64,000 nt of DNA from Bacteroidota bacterium. Its GTDB lineage: Bacteria > Bacteroidota > Ignavibacteria > Tepidaquicellales > Tepidaquicellaceae. Every line of letters starts with the position of its first letter. Position 1 is the first letter of the stretch. Both the position numbers and the translations under genes were made by a program. A model generated the notes under the pieces. The model was not told the origin of the DNA. It saw only the letters and a program-made list of their open reading frames with translations, and ran no database searches. Shown one piece after another: positions 9,072 through 18,578 of the stretch. Where the stretch lies: the NCBI GenBank assembly GCA_018266845.1, contig JAFDZO010000015.1, forward strand, positions 1 through 64,000, read 5' to 3'.

Positions 9072-11489
9072 ATGAAATACAAATCTTTTTTTTCAGCTTT
9101 AATCATAGTTGCGCTGGCAACTGTTTTCATGAGCTCCGACATGATAAACTATAGAGCTGCTAATTCACCGTTAGAAACCTACAGCAAGGTTAAAATAGTA
9201 ATTACTTCTGCGGAGCAGATTAAAACGCTTCTGCAAAATGATATTTCTTTAGAACATTATCAGGGCAATTTTAAAGAAGGTATTGAAGTAGTAATCAATC
9301 AGAATGAAATATCAAGATTGAAATCAGCCGGCATAAATTACGAAATTATGATTGCCGATATGAATGATTATTATGCCAATCGTCCTCAGCCTACACAGGA
9401 AGAAATGACGAAGAGCAGGAATATACAGCAGAACGACAATGCTGCCGGATTTTCTTACGGCTCTATGGGCGGGTTTCACACTTATACAGAGTTAGTGCAA
9501 AAGCTTGATTCATTGCGCCTGCAATATCCTACTTTGATTACCGCAAAACAGGATAGAGGAACAACTGAAGGCGGAAGAAAAATCTGGTCGGTAAAAATTT
9601 CCGATAACGCAGATGTAAACGAATCGGCTACAGAACCGGCAATATATTTTGACGCTCTTCATCATGCAAGGGAACCGATTTCAATGGAGGCTCTTCTATA
9701 TTATATGTACTGGCTTCTTGATAATTATAACACGAATCCTGAAGCAAAGTACTTAGTTGATAACCGCGAAATTTATTTTATTCCGATTGTAAATCCTGAC
9801 GGATATGCTTACAATCAGCAGACAAATCCAAACGGCGGTGGCAGCTGGAGGAAAAACAGAAGAAATAATGGAAGCTGTTTCGGTGTGGATTTAAACAGAA
9901 ACTATAGCTTTGGCTGGGGTTATGATAATAGCGGTTCCAGCCCGGACCCTTGTTCAGATACATACAGAGGTCCTTCGGCGAATTCCGAACCTGAATCACA
10001 AGCTGTAAAGAATCTTATTGATGCAATTTTGCCGAAAATTTCTTTTTCGGCGCATTCGGTTGCCGGAAGATATTTGAATCCTTTCGGCTTTAAGGATAGC
10101 TCAGTAGCTTATGAAGTTTATTCTGACTTCAGTTCTGATTTTTCCTCTGAAAATGATTATTTGTACGGAACCGTATGGCAGATGCTTGATTATTATTCCA
10201 ATGGCACTACAAGAGACTATCTTCAGTCAAAGGGCACATACTGCTGGACACCTGAAATCGGCGGCAGCGGTTTCTGGCCCGCAGTATCTGAGATTGTTCC
10301 GCTTTGTAATGAAAACTTAGGACCTTTAAAATATTTAACGTGGGTGGGCGGCGCTTATGCAAGGATGCAAAACTTTAAAGTTCTGGGCAAAGGATATGTT
10401 GAAAAAAATGATACGCTTTCTCTAGAAGTAAGCATAAACAATAAAGGGCTTTCTAAAACTGCGAAAAATGTTGTTGTAAGCGTTAGCTCTCCTTATCCGA
10501 ATTTAACGGCGTTAAACGCTTCGGTAAATTACGACAGTATTCAGGCGAGAACAATTAAGAAAAATTCTTCAAATCTTTTCAAATTTATTGTCGGCAATTC
10601 CGCTGCCTTGCTTGATGAAATAAAGCTTATTATCACTGTAAAGCAGGAAAATATTACTACAACAATTGATACGGTAAAAGTTAATGTCGGCAAGCAGTCA
10701 GTATTGTTTTTTGACAATGCGGAAAATGGCATTGGCAATTGGACAACTGCCGGAACAGGAACCTTATGGGATACATCCTATATCTCGCCTTACGAGGGAA
10801 ATAAATCCTTTGCTGATTCAAGATATGGTAATTCAAAAAATTCTTCCAATAATACATTCACTTTAACAAACCCGATAAGCCTTACGGGAGTATTAAATCC
10901 GAGGATTGAATTTGCAACACGCTTTGCTACAGAGAAGGGATTCGATTATGCAAGAATTCAGGTAAGCTCAAATAATGGCAGCACATGGACAAGCCTTCCG
11001 GGAAAATATACAACTACTGTCAGCAGCCAGCCTTCTTACTCCGGTAATCAATCGTGGGTTGTTGACCAGATAAACCTTGCTTCATACTCAGGACAGAGCA
11101 TTAGAATTAGATTTAATTATGTTACCGATGCAGGGCAGCCCGGCGACGGATTTTTCTTTGATAATTTTAAAGTGCTTAACTATACGGTAACAACGGGTGT
11201 AGCGCAGGTAAGCTCTGAAGTACCGGATAAATTTTCTTTATCTCAAAACTATCCTAATCCGTTTAATCCGGCTACAAGAATTAATTATTCTATTGCTAAG
11301 CAGGGATTTGTTGCTTTAAAAATTTATGATGTTACAGGGAAAGTTGTCGCCAATCTTGTGAGTGAAAATCAAAATCCGGGAAGTTATTCCGTTGATTTTG
11401 TTGCTAATGATTTTCCAAGCGGAACGTATTTCTATAAACTGGAGACAAATGATTTCAGTGAAGTAAAACGAATGGTGCTGGTGAAGTAA
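9072..11489 (+). CDS. Secreted M14 zinc carboxypeptidase with T9SS sorting domain
   Basis: The 805-residue protein is read from the ATG at 9072 because this start gives a proper signal peptide (MKYKSFFSALIIVALATVF); the frame is open 11 codons further upstream. The M14 domain spans residues ~130-440. Its zinc ligands are in HHAREPISMEAL (near 197-200) and in SAHSVAGRYLNPFG (near 327), and the catalytic Glu is in TPEIGG (near 394). A linker and a jelly-roll (MAM/cleaved-adhesin-like) region follow. The C-terminal ~85 residues are a type A T9SS sorting domain with QNYPNPFNPATRINY. It should be an extracellular or surface-attached carboxypeptidase for scavenging peptides. A bidirectional terminator follows. 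Confidence 0.92.
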   Translation: MKYKSFFSALIIVALATVFMSSDMINYRAANSPLETYSKVKIVITSAEQIKTLLQNDISLEHYQGNFKEGIEVVINQNEISRLKSAGINYEIMIADMNDYYANRPQPTQEEMTKSRNIQQNDNAAGFSYGSMGGFHTYTELVQKLDSLRLQYPTLITAKQDRGTTEGGRKIWSVKISDNADVNESATEPAIYFDALHHAREPISMEALLYYMYWLLDNYNTNPEAKYLVDNREIYFIPIVNPDGYAYNQQTNPNGGGSWRKNRRNNGSCFGVDLNRNYSFGWGYDNSGSSPDPCSDTYRGPSANSEPESQAVKNLIDAILPKISFSAHSVAGRYLNPFGFKDSSVAYEVYSDFSSDFSSENDYLYGTVWQMLDYYSNGTTRDYLQSKGTYCWTPEIGGSGFWPAVSEIVPLCNENLGPLKYLTWVGGAYARMQNFKVLGKGYVEKNDTLSLEVSINNKGLSKTAKNVVVSVSSPYPNLTALNASVNYDSIQARTIKKNSSNLFKFIVGNSAALLDEIKLIITVKQENITTTIDTVKVNVGKQSVLFFDNAENGIGNWTTAGTGTLWDTSYISPYEGNKSFADSRYGNSKNSSNNTFTLTNPISLTGVLNPRIEFATRFATEKGFDYARIQVSSNNGSTWTSLPGKYTTTVSSQPSYSGNQSWVVDQINLASYSGQSIRIRFNYVTDAGQPGDGFFFDNFKVLNYTVTTGVAQVSSEVPDKFSLSQNYPNPFNPATRINYSIAKQGFVALKIYDVTGKVVANLVSENQNPGSYSVDFVANDFPSGTYFYKLETNDFSEVKRMVLVK

Positions 11490-11494
11490 ATTTT

Positions 11495-11533
11495 TTGACC
11501 TGACCCCGCAGGGGCGGAGTCAGGTCTTTTTTT
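11495..11533. terminator. Bidirectional terminator between M14 peptidase and DUF3298 genes
   Basis: ACCTGACCCCGC (11499-11510) pairs with GCGGAGTCAGGT (11515-11526) with one mismatch. T tracts on both strands flank it, so it can serve both convergent genes. Confidence 0.85.
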
Positions 11534-12330
11534 TATTTTGAGTAGTAACTTGCGTCAGGCATTACATCTTTCAAATCTTTCCATGATACCATCACTTCGG
11601 TTGGTCCGTAAACATAAGGCGCTATATCATAGGAGTTGTAATAAAATCTTAAACCCTTCTTTTCTATTGCAAAATTCTTTGTGTAAGTAATTTTGTTCTC
11701 AAATAATCCGGCTTTTTCCTGCAGATTATCCGTGGCGCTTAGACCTTTCATCTTTCTAAAGTTAGCATCAATAATTTTGTTTAATGCAGATTCGTAGTTT
11801 GTTCCGAAAATTGTAGAGAGTGTAATTTGATTTCCGTTTGCTTTATCAAAATTATAAAAAGTTGTATAGCTGTTCGGGTGAGCGCCTCCTGTGTACATAG
11901 ACTGGGTGATTCTGTAAGATAAAACATTTGTTCTGTTCGCATTTACTCTTCCATCAGTTTCCAAATACCAGCTTGAGCCGTTTGTCTGCTCTTTTAAAGA
12001 TTTTGTATATTCAGCGATAAAATTTACAGCTGCTTCTTTGAAGTCAGCAGGTTTTTTATTATCCCAGATATTTACAGCTTTTAAAAGAGAATCCTGTATG
12101 GTCTCGTTTATTGTGCTTCTTGCGTTTCCTGATTTTACAACCTGGTAACTAAGGTCAAAGTAAGTACAGCTCCCTGCATCTTTTTTGCAATTATTATATG
12201 ATTTGAAAACTCTCTTAATAACACGCGTTTTCTTTTTTGATTTAGTGGAGTCCGCGCTGTTTTCCGCATAGGCGCTTCCTGCGAAAGAAAACGCAGCAAT
12301 GACGATGATAAAAATTTTTAGCAATTTCAT
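11533..12330 (-). CDS. Exported DUF3298/RsiV-like protein
   Basis: Read from the ATG complementary to 12328-12330, the protein is 265 residues with a signal peptide ending near AYAEN; an upstream in-frame ATG at 12366 would put 12 polar residues in front. After a Lys/Ser linker it shows the PdaC/RsiV architecture: the SYQVVKSG.....INETIQD N-terminal part (DUF4163-like), then YTGGAHPNSYTTFYNFD, the hallmark GGAH motif of DUF3298. It ends with a YDIAPYVYGPTEVMVSW block. Homologues act as lysozyme-binding anti-sigma factors (RsiV) or deacetylase accessory domains; the role here is unknown. Confidence 0.82.
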   Translation of the reverse strand: MKLLKIFIIVIAAFSFAGSAYAENSADSTKSKKKTRVIKRVFKSYNNCKKDAGSCTYFDLSYQVVKSGNARSTINETIQDSLLKAVNIWDNKKPADFKEAAVNFIAEYTKSLKEQTNGSSWYLETDGRVNANRTNVLSYRITQSMYTGGAHPNSYTTFYNFDKANGNQITLSTIFGTNYESALNKIIDANFRKMKGLSATDNLQEKAGLFENKITYTKNFAIEKKGLRFYYNSYDIAPYVYGPTEVMVSWKDLKDVMPDASYYSK

Positions 12331-12366
12331 TCTTTTTCGGTTGTTTGTTTGATTACAAAAATACAT

Positions 12367-12701
12367 TATAAAACTTAAATATTAAATTACACTTGATTGT
12401 CTGAGGCTTCTTTATAGGCACACAACAAAAAAAAAATAAAAATTGGAAATTAACAAAAAAAAGCGCAAATCTTTAAAGCTAGTTAGGAAGTTTGTTACCG
12501 TATCCAGAAAGTTTGTTGAGACTCAATATATTGCGTCTCTGCGTTAGCTTCTGAGAAAGTATTTACGTTATTAGGACACCGTGAGCACATTTACTTGCCA
12601 TTTCAAATAAATTTTTATTTTGTGTGGTGTGAGCCTTTTTAAAGCATGAGCTTTGAAACATTTTATTTTTTGCCTCGTTAATTTTGTAAAAAAAATAATA
12701 T
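12367..12701. other. 335-base intergenic region with 21-bp-spaced direct repeats
   Basis: No coding sequence is seen. Two copies of AAGTTTGTT at 12488-12496 and 12509-12517 are spaced exactly 21 bases apart. They are followed by a GAGAC...GTCTC inverted pair (12518-12539). A TAATTTTG at 12679-12686 resembles the TAnnTTTG promoter element of Bacteroidota, with a TTTG 23 bases upstream, a little further than usual. The region separates divergent genes, so promoters are expected here. Confidence 0.35.
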
Positions 12702-15134
12702 ATGCCCCTTTCTATTAAAGCTCTCTATCCCCTTTTGTTATTTCTTTTTTTTACTTCGGCAAAATTGTTTTCACAAAACGGAGATTCTCTTTCGGCATCA
12801 GGGCTGCAGATTGAGAATTCTTTTTTTTCTGCCGGGCAGGATTCATCTCAATCAAATGAAAAAACCGGCATCGGTGACGGCATCTCTCAGATAAAAGATA
12901 CAAGCTCGACAGAGTTTTCTCCTAATAAAGGCGAGCAGCTGGTAGTTTTTGCAGGAAAGATTGAGGAAGGAAAAATAAAGGTTGACGGAGCGCTTGATGA
13001 AGCAGAGTGGAAAAATGCTGCAAGACTTACAAATTTTTCAGAGGTAAGTCCGGGAGATAATGTAAAGCCGCCGGTGCAGACTGAAGCATATATTATTTAT
13101 GATGACGATAATATTTATTTCGGATATGTTTGCCATGATGATGATATGAAAAACCTCCATGCTACATTTGCAGATAGAGATAAAATTTTTCAGGATGATT
13201 TTGCAGGGTTTTTTCTTGATACATATTCAAATAACAAACAGGCGTACGAATTTTTAACTAATCCTTTCGGCATTCAGGGCGACCTTCTATGGTCTAACGG
13301 AAATGAAGACGCAAGCTATGATGCCGTGTGGTACTCCGGCGCAAAAATATATAAAGATAAATGGACTTGCGAGATTGCAATTCCTTTTAAGAGCATACGG
13401 TTTCCTAATAAAAATATTCAGGATTGGAATATTCACGTTTACCGCATCAGACCGAGAAAAAACAGAGACGAGTATTTCTGGTGTCCTATTTCCAGAGATG
13501 ACCCGTCCTTGTTTACAAAATCAGGAGTGTTAAAGGGGCTAAAAGAAATTAAAGGGGGGAATAATCTTGAGGTTCTTCCTTATCTACTTGGTTCTCAAGC
13601 GGGCAAGCTGAATGATTTCAGCAATGGAAAGTCCGGCTTAAAAAATGATGCGGTAAAAGGAGAGTTCGGTGTAAACCTGAAATACGGAATTACTTCTAAT
13701 CTCACGACGGACTTTACTATTAATCCCGATTTCAGCCAGGTTGAATCGGATGCAGGGGTTATTAACATTAACTCATCCTTCGCGCTGTTCTTTCCTGAAA
13801 AGAGACCTTTCTTTCTTGAGGGCTTTAATATTTTCAATACTCCCTTCAATGCAGTTTACACCCGCTCTATAAACAAACCGTATCTTGCAGGGAAACTCAC
13901 CGGAAAGATAGGGAAATTTGATATAGGGTATATTTCAGCGTATGATGAAAAAACTCCTTTTCTTATTCCGCTCGAGGAAAGCAGTTCTATCTTTTCTACA
14001 GACATAAAATCGCTTTCTAATATAGTAAGGGTGAAAAGGGACTTGAAAGATGATTCCTACCTCGGCTTTATTTTTACCGACAGAGAATATAAAGACGGCT
14101 CGACTCAGCTGTTTAGCTACGACGGGTTTAACAGAGTAATAGGGTTTGACGGGAATATAAATTTTCTTAGCAACTATTATCTTAATTTTCAATTGCTGAA
14201 TTATACCACTCACGAGCTTAATGATTCAAATCTTTATTACGATAACCAGCTTTTTGACGAAGGGAAACACACTGCGGGTTTTGACGGAGAGTCATATTCA
14301 GGTATCGGAGGTTATTTTTCATTCAGCAGAAGCGCGCGCCATTGGAATTTCAACGTGAACTATGAGTTTAATCCTCCCACGGCGCGTATGGATAACGGCT
14401 TTCTTTTTAATACCAACTATAAAACACTCTCGTCGTGGCAGGGTTACACGTTTTACCCCGAAAGCAAATTATTTGTGCGAATACAACCATCTTTGTATGG
14501 TCATGTAAAACATAACTACGAAGGAAAAATAAAAGAAGAGTTTGCGCAGGCGCAGGTATATATACAATTTCAAAATCAGATAAATGCAAATCTGACGATG
14601 TTTCTTGTTAATAATGAAGATTTCGGAGGAACTTATAATCAATATGTTCTGCGCCCTTCGATAAATATGAATATTAATACTCTGCCGAAGTTTACCTTTG
14701 GTTTCTATTACACAAGAGGAAAATCAATCGTCAGATTTATTGACCCGTCATATATCGGCTACAGGCAGCAGCTTCAGATTTGGAATACCTGCAAACCGGT
14801 TGAAAGACTTATACTTGAGACTAACTACACTTACGAAGAGATGGCAAATAATTCGAACCTCAGTGATAAACTTTATGCAGGATATATTCTCCGCAACAAA
14901 GCATCATATCAGTTTTCAAAAGAGCTTTTTTTAAGGGTAATTACACAATATAATTCTTTCGGAAACAGCTTTACGGTTGACCCGCTTCTTAGCTATAAAA
15001 TTAATCCGTTCTCGATTTTTTATCTTGGTTCAACACATAGAATTGAAGATATTCCCGTTCCAAACGAGCCATCAAGGTTTGTGGAAACGGGAAGACAAAT
15101 CTTTATGAAGTTCCAGTATCTCTGGAGATTGTAA
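12702..15134 (+). CDS. DUF5916 outer-membrane protein with CBM9-like N-terminal domain
   Basis: This 810-residue exported protein has a signal peptide and then a carbohydrate-binding family 9-like domain (residues ~85-260: VDGALDEAEWKNAARLTNF, AYIIYDDDNIYFGYVCHD, WTCEIAIPFKSIRF). After it comes the DUF5916 region with TTDFTINPDFSQVESDAGV and the conserved FFPEKRPFFLEGFNIF. The rest is amphipathic beta strands ending in an aromatic-rich tail, consistent with an outer-membrane barrel. Members are common in Bacteroidota and Gemmatimonadota; their ligand is unknown. A hairpin follows the gene. Confidence 0.88.
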   Translation: MPLSIKALYPLLLFLFFTSAKLFSQNGDSLSASGLQIENSFFSAGQDSSQSNEKTGIGDGISQIKDTSSTEFSPNKGEQLVVFAGKIEEGKIKVDGALDEAEWKNAARLTNFSEVSPGDNVKPPVQTEAYIIYDDDNIYFGYVCHDDDMKNLHATFADRDKIFQDDFAGFFLDTYSNNKQAYEFLTNPFGIQGDLLWSNGNEDASYDAVWYSGAKIYKDKWTCEIAIPFKSIRFPNKNIQDWNIHVYRIRPRKNRDEYFWCPISRDDPSLFTKSGVLKGLKEIKGGNNLEVLPYLLGSQAGKLNDFSNGKSGLKNDAVKGEFGVNLKYGITSNLTTDFTINPDFSQVESDAGVININSSFALFFPEKRPFFLEGFNIFNTPFNAVYTRSINKPYLAGKLTGKIGKFDIGYISAYDEKTPFLIPLEESSSIFSTDIKSLSNIVRVKRDLKDDSYLGFIFTDREYKDGSTQLFSYDGFNRVIGFDGNINFLSNYYLNFQLLNYTTHELNDSNLYYDNQLFDEGKHTAGFDGESYSGIGGYFSFSRSARHWNFNVNYEFNPPTARMDNGFLFNTNYKTLSSWQGYTFYPESKLFVRIQPSLYGHVKHNYEGKIKEEFAQAQVYIQFQNQINANLTMFLVNNEDFGGTYNQYVLRPSINMNINTLPKFTFGFYYTRGKSIVRFIDPSYIGYRQQLQIWNTCKPVERLILETNYTYEEMANNSNLSDKLYAGYILRNKASYQFSKELFLRVITQYNSFGNSFTVDPLLSYKINPFSIFYLGSTHRIEDIPVPNEPSRFVETGRQIFMKFQYLWRL

Positions 15135-15143
15135 TCAGCAGAA

Positions 15144-15178
15144 TTCCCGTTAATTTGCTGAAAGTTAACGGGAACTTT
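15144..15178 (+). terminator. Hairpin after DUF5916 gene
   Basis: TTCCCGTTAA (15144-15153) pairs perfectly with TTAACGGGAA (15165-15174) across an 11-base loop. The T tract after it is weak (CTTTCCTCTT), so termination is likely but not certain. Confidence 0.6.
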
Positions 15179-15267
15179 CCTCTTATCCCGCCATTTAAAA
15201 AAAATCTGTAAACAATTGAAATTTAATATTAAGATTAATAATTTCCCTTATATAACAAAAACAAAGA

Positions 15268-15729
15268 ATGAAATCTAAACACATTTTCAGGGTTTTCAAC
15301 TCATTACTTTTTCTTGGCTTAATTTCACTTTCTTTCATAGGTTCAAACTGCAACGATGTGCTAAACGCACTCACCGGAGACGATATTACCGGTACATGGC
15401 AGCTTGATACTCAGGGAGGAGCGCAATATGATATATGCTCAACTGAAAGCGTACAGTTCAACAATGGAACAGCTACATTAACCTGCCCTGGTTCTTCATC
15501 TATTTCGAGAAGTTATTCTACATCCGGGGGAGTATTAGAATATACTCAAACAGGTATCCGCTATAACTATAGTGTAACATCAGGCTCGGGTCCTAGTTCT
15601 TTAACGCTTACGGGGATTAATGTAAACAGAATTTTGAAGTATAAAAAAACAAGCGCCCGCCCTAATTCTTCAGGAGCGAATGAAAATAACGATAATACAA
15701 AATTTTTAAATTCTTCAGAATTAAAATAA
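15268..15729 (+). CDS. Exported lipocalin-like hypothetical protein
   Basis: A 153-residue protein with a signal peptide. The sequence IGSNCNDV lies at the cleavage region, but Asn before Cys makes it a poor lipobox. The mature part has DDITGTWQLDTQGG and later repeated Ser/Thr-rich strands, similar to small lipocalin-like (G-x-W) domains, but this is a weak resemblance. It stops one base before the start of the metalloprotease gene, so the two are almost certainly co-expressed. Confidence 0.55.
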   Translation: MKSKHIFRVFNSLLFLGLISLSFIGSNCNDVLNALTGDDITGTWQLDTQGGAQYDICSTESVQFNNGTATLTCPGSSSISRSYSTSGGVLEYTQTGIRYNYSVTSGSGPSSLTLTGINVNRILKYKKTSARPNSSGANENNDNTKFLNSSELK

Positions 15730-15730
15730 T

Positions 15731-17452
15731 ATGAAAAAAATTTTACGGATTATTCCTATTGTAGTTTTGTTTGTTTCCATTGGTTTTTTTATAGGGCTGA
15801 CGGAATTTAAGTCAGAAACTAAAACAGTACAGTTTGCAAATACTAATGTAAAGACCGGCAGTTTAATTGCAAACAATGAAAACAACATGGAATTTAAAAG
15901 GGTAAACCTTTTTAAGTTTACTGAAAATAAATCAGCGCCTAACAGTTTTTCAAGAAATATGACTTTTTTGGTTCTTGATAGAAGCTCGCTGGTAAAAACT
16001 GTTAATGCAAACGAAAAGAGAATAATTTTCACTATACCTGTAAACCAATATGAATTCATGGAGCTTGAGATGGTAGAGCAGAAAGTATTTTCTGAGAATT
16101 CTTCTATTTATGAAATTAACGGCGATACAAAAACGAAAGTGCCGTTTACACCCGGAATTTCTTATACGGGAATAGTAAAGGGCAAACCGAACTCTGTAGC
16201 TACTGCAAGTGTGTTTAATAATTTTGTAACCGCTATAGTATCAGATGAAACCGGTAATTATGTTCTTGGAAGTGTTCCTGCAGGAGACGGAAAGCCTTTC
16301 TCTGAGAATTATGTTTATTATAACGATAACGATTTATCATCTTTAAATAATTTTAAATGCAGTGTGGAAGGTCAGGAAGAAAAATTTTCCAGAAACGCAT
16401 TAACTGAATCCTATAACGCCCTGCATAATATTAATAATCCAGGCAACAACGATGCCCGTACATCTGTAAAAGTATATTTTGAAGCTGACTATAAAATGTA
16501 TCAGGATTTCAGCAACAGTACTTCAAATGTAGCATCTTACATTCAGGCGATGTATAACTCTGTAATTACTATTTATCAGAATGAAAGCATACCGACAACA
16601 ATTTCGGATATAGGGGTTTGGACAAGCACTGACCCTTATGCAAATATGTCTGATAACGAACAGATTTTAATAAAGTTTGGAAACAATAAAAGGGATAATT
16701 TCCCGGGCAATCTTGCCCAGCTTCTTTCCACACGAACAAATACCGGCGGCGGCGGGATAGCCTGGATAAATATTCTATGTATCCCTTATCAATCAGACGG
16801 TTCAGGAAGATATTCCTTCTGTTTTATTGACCCCACTTATAATAATTATCCGGTTTATTCATGGACAGTAAATGTCGTTGCTCACGAGCTTGGGCATAAC
16901 TTCGGCTCATGGCATACGCATTCATGCCACTGGCCCACAAATTTCTCTAACACAGGCGCAATTGATTCCTGTTATCAGGCAGAGGGAAACTGCTTCTTTG
17001 GAACACGTCCGAACCCTAATGGAACAATTATGAGTTATTGCCATCTGAATGGGGCAGTAAATTTTCTATATGGCTTTGGACCTATGCCGGGAGATACAAT
17101 AAGGTTAAGATACAACCAAGCAGCTTGTCTGACAGGTATAACCAATTCTTCAGAGCGCCCTATTGTGTACGAGTTAAGGCAAAATTTTCCGAATCCGTTT
17201 AACCCCTCGACTACTATAAGGTTCTTGGTGCCAGAAGCTTCAGTTGTAACTTTAAAAGTGTATAATAATGCCGGAAAAGAAGTGGCAAATCTCGTAAACG
17301 CTAATAATTATCCGGTAGGATTTTATGATATAAATTTTGACGCATCGGTTTTTAACCTGCCATCGGGAGTTTACTATTACAAAATGACGGCAGTACCGGT
17401 AAACGGCGCAAGCGCATTTACGCAGGTAAAGAAAATGATTTTAATTAAATAA
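15731..17452 (+). CDS. Secreted reprolysin-like metalloprotease with T9SS sorting domain
   Basis: A 573-residue exported protein. After the signal peptide comes a ~200-residue region that resembles a propeptide. The metzincin domain follows, with the complete zinc motif HELGHNFGSWH: ligands H385, H389 and H395, catalytic E386. Met-turn candidate GTIMSYCH lies downstream. The last ~85 residues are a T9SS type A sorting domain (RQNFPNPFNPSTTIRF...GVYYYKMTA). It should be an extracellular endopeptidase. Its start is one base after the preceding stop, and a small lipoprotein gene follows by 16 bases. Confidence 0.92.
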   Translation: MKKILRIIPIVVLFVSIGFFIGLTEFKSETKTVQFANTNVKTGSLIANNENNMEFKRVNLFKFTENKSAPNSFSRNMTFLVLDRSSLVKTVNANEKRIIFTIPVNQYEFMELEMVEQKVFSENSSIYEINGDTKTKVPFTPGISYTGIVKGKPNSVATASVFNNFVTAIVSDETGNYVLGSVPAGDGKPFSENYVYYNDNDLSSLNNFKCSVEGQEEKFSRNALTESYNALHNINNPGNNDARTSVKVYFEADYKMYQDFSNSTSNVASYIQAMYNSVITIYQNESIPTTISDIGVWTSTDPYANMSDNEQILIKFGNNKRDNFPGNLAQLLSTRTNTGGGGIAWINILCIPYQSDGSGRYSFCFIDPTYNNYPVYSWTVNVVAHELGHNFGSWHTHSCHWPTNFSNTGAIDSCYQAEGNCFFGTRPNPNGTIMSYCHLNGAVNFLYGFGPMPGDTIRLRYNQAACLTGITNSSERPIVYELRQNFPNPFNPSTTIRFLVPEASVVTLKVYNNAGKEVANLVNANNYPVGFYDINFDASVFNLPSGVYYYKMTAVPVNGASAFTQVKKMILIK

Positions 17453-17468
17453 AAATCTTACTCTTCAA

Positions 17469-17912
17469 ATGAAAGTATTAAAAAGTTTTTGCCTCATACT
17501 ATTTGCTGCAATTTTTTTTGCAGGCTGTACTTCATCAGGCAGTTCAGGAAATCAGCTTGAGCTTGCTGATTACACATTTACAATGTACGGAAACGGCGGG
17601 ATGAAAATCTGCTCAGGTGTCTTAAATGTGAAAAATATTTCCTCAGCAAAAAATCCTGAGGTCAGCGGAACATATTCTATTACTAACTGGTATCAGGATG
17701 ACTTTCCCGCAAAATCAACTATGGGAGGCGAGTTCAGCGGAAACATAGATTATTCTGTCGGTAAGCTTTTCATTAATATGAATCCGAAAATTGCCGATGC
17801 TAATGTTTTTTTTAACGCAGGAGTTTACAGCTCGTTTTATCAGGGCGAGTGGAACTACTCCACATTCAGAGGACCGATGGTGAAAGGCGAATTATTAATT
17901 AAGAAAAAGTAA
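17469..17912 (+). CDS. Small hypothetical lipoprotein
   Basis: A 147-residue protein with a clear lipoprotein signal (ILFAAIFFAGC, Cys near residue 20). The mature part is a beta-rich single domain with a central SGTYSITNWYQDDFP block. No family is recognised. It is the third gene of the 15268-17912 unit and probably sits in the membrane facing the periplasm or surface. Confidence 0.6.
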   Translation: MKVLKSFCLILFAAIFFAGCTSSGSSGNQLELADYTFTMYGNGGMKICSGVLNVKNISSAKNPEVSGTYSITNWYQDDFPAKSTMGGEFSGNIDYSVGKLFINMNPKIADANVFFNAGVYSSFYQGEWNYSTFRGPMVKGELLIKKK

Positions 17913-17943
17913 CGAACTTTTTTTCCGAAATTGTGTTATAAAT

Positions 17944-17979
17944 CCGGCGGAGAGATTAAACTTAAATTTTCTCCGCCGG
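17944..17979 (+). terminator. Strong hairpin without clear T tract
   Basis: CCGGCGGAGA (17944-17953) pairs perfectly with TCTCCGCCGG (17970-17979). Only TCATATT follows, so this may stabilise a 3' end rather than terminate transcription. Confidence 0.5.
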
Positions 17980-18036
17980 TCATATTAAAAAGAGTTTTAT
18001 AGTTTATTATCCATATTTCATTAATTTAAAAACTAA

Positions 18037-18492
18037 ATGGAGAAAGAAAAAACACACGAATGCGGCTCTTCGCGCAGAGATTTTCTGAAAAAATCTCTTA
18101 CAGGAATGGTTCTTGGCGCTGCTGCTTTAAGCTGCGTTAATGTTGAAAAGCTTCTTGCTGCTGCCGAGACTTATCCTATGGCAGAAGGAAGCGCGCCGAA
18201 GACGTTCAATCTTTCCGATTTTCCCGAACTCGGAAATAAAGGCGGTTATGCAATGGTAACAAGCAAGGTTATAGTCATTAATAAAGGCGGAGGAAAATAT
18301 ACTGCGCTTGATATGACCTGTACACACAAAAAACAGCAGGTAGAGTTTGACGGCTCGAAATTTATTTGCCCCGGACACGGCTCTGAATTTGACAAAAGCG
18401 GAAAAGTAACCGAAGGTCCTGCTACAAAGAATCTGAAAAGCTACAAGGTAACTTACAATAAGGAAGAAAATTCCATTACTGTAAATATGTAA
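18037..18492 (+). CDS. Tat-exported Rieske [2Fe-2S] protein
   Basis: The 151-residue protein begins with a twin-arginine signal (SSRRDFLKKSLTGMVLGAAA). The following Cys33 is in a possible lipobox ALSC, so it may be a Tat lipoprotein. The Rieske motifs are complete: C95-T-H97 and C111-P-G-H114-G-S-E-F supply the two Cys and two His cluster ligands. There is no cytochrome b gene nearby, so it is not evidently part of a bc1 complex. The next gene encodes a CxxCH-containing barrel protein, which suggests a shared electron-transfer role, but no partner is proven. Confidence 0.9.
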   Translation: MEKEKTHECGSSRRDFLKKSLTGMVLGAAALSCVNVEKLLAAAETYPMAEGSAPKTFNLSDFPELGNKGGYAMVTSKVIVINKGGGKYTALDMTCTHKKQQVEFDGSKFICPGHGSEFDKSGKVTEGPATKNLKSYKVTYNKEENSITVNM

Positions 18493-18578
18493 TAATGCTT
18501 TCCCGAAGAAGCGCAGCTTTTCATAGGTATAACTGCTCGTCCCCGTCCTTTTTCATTCATTAATTTAATCACACTTAA

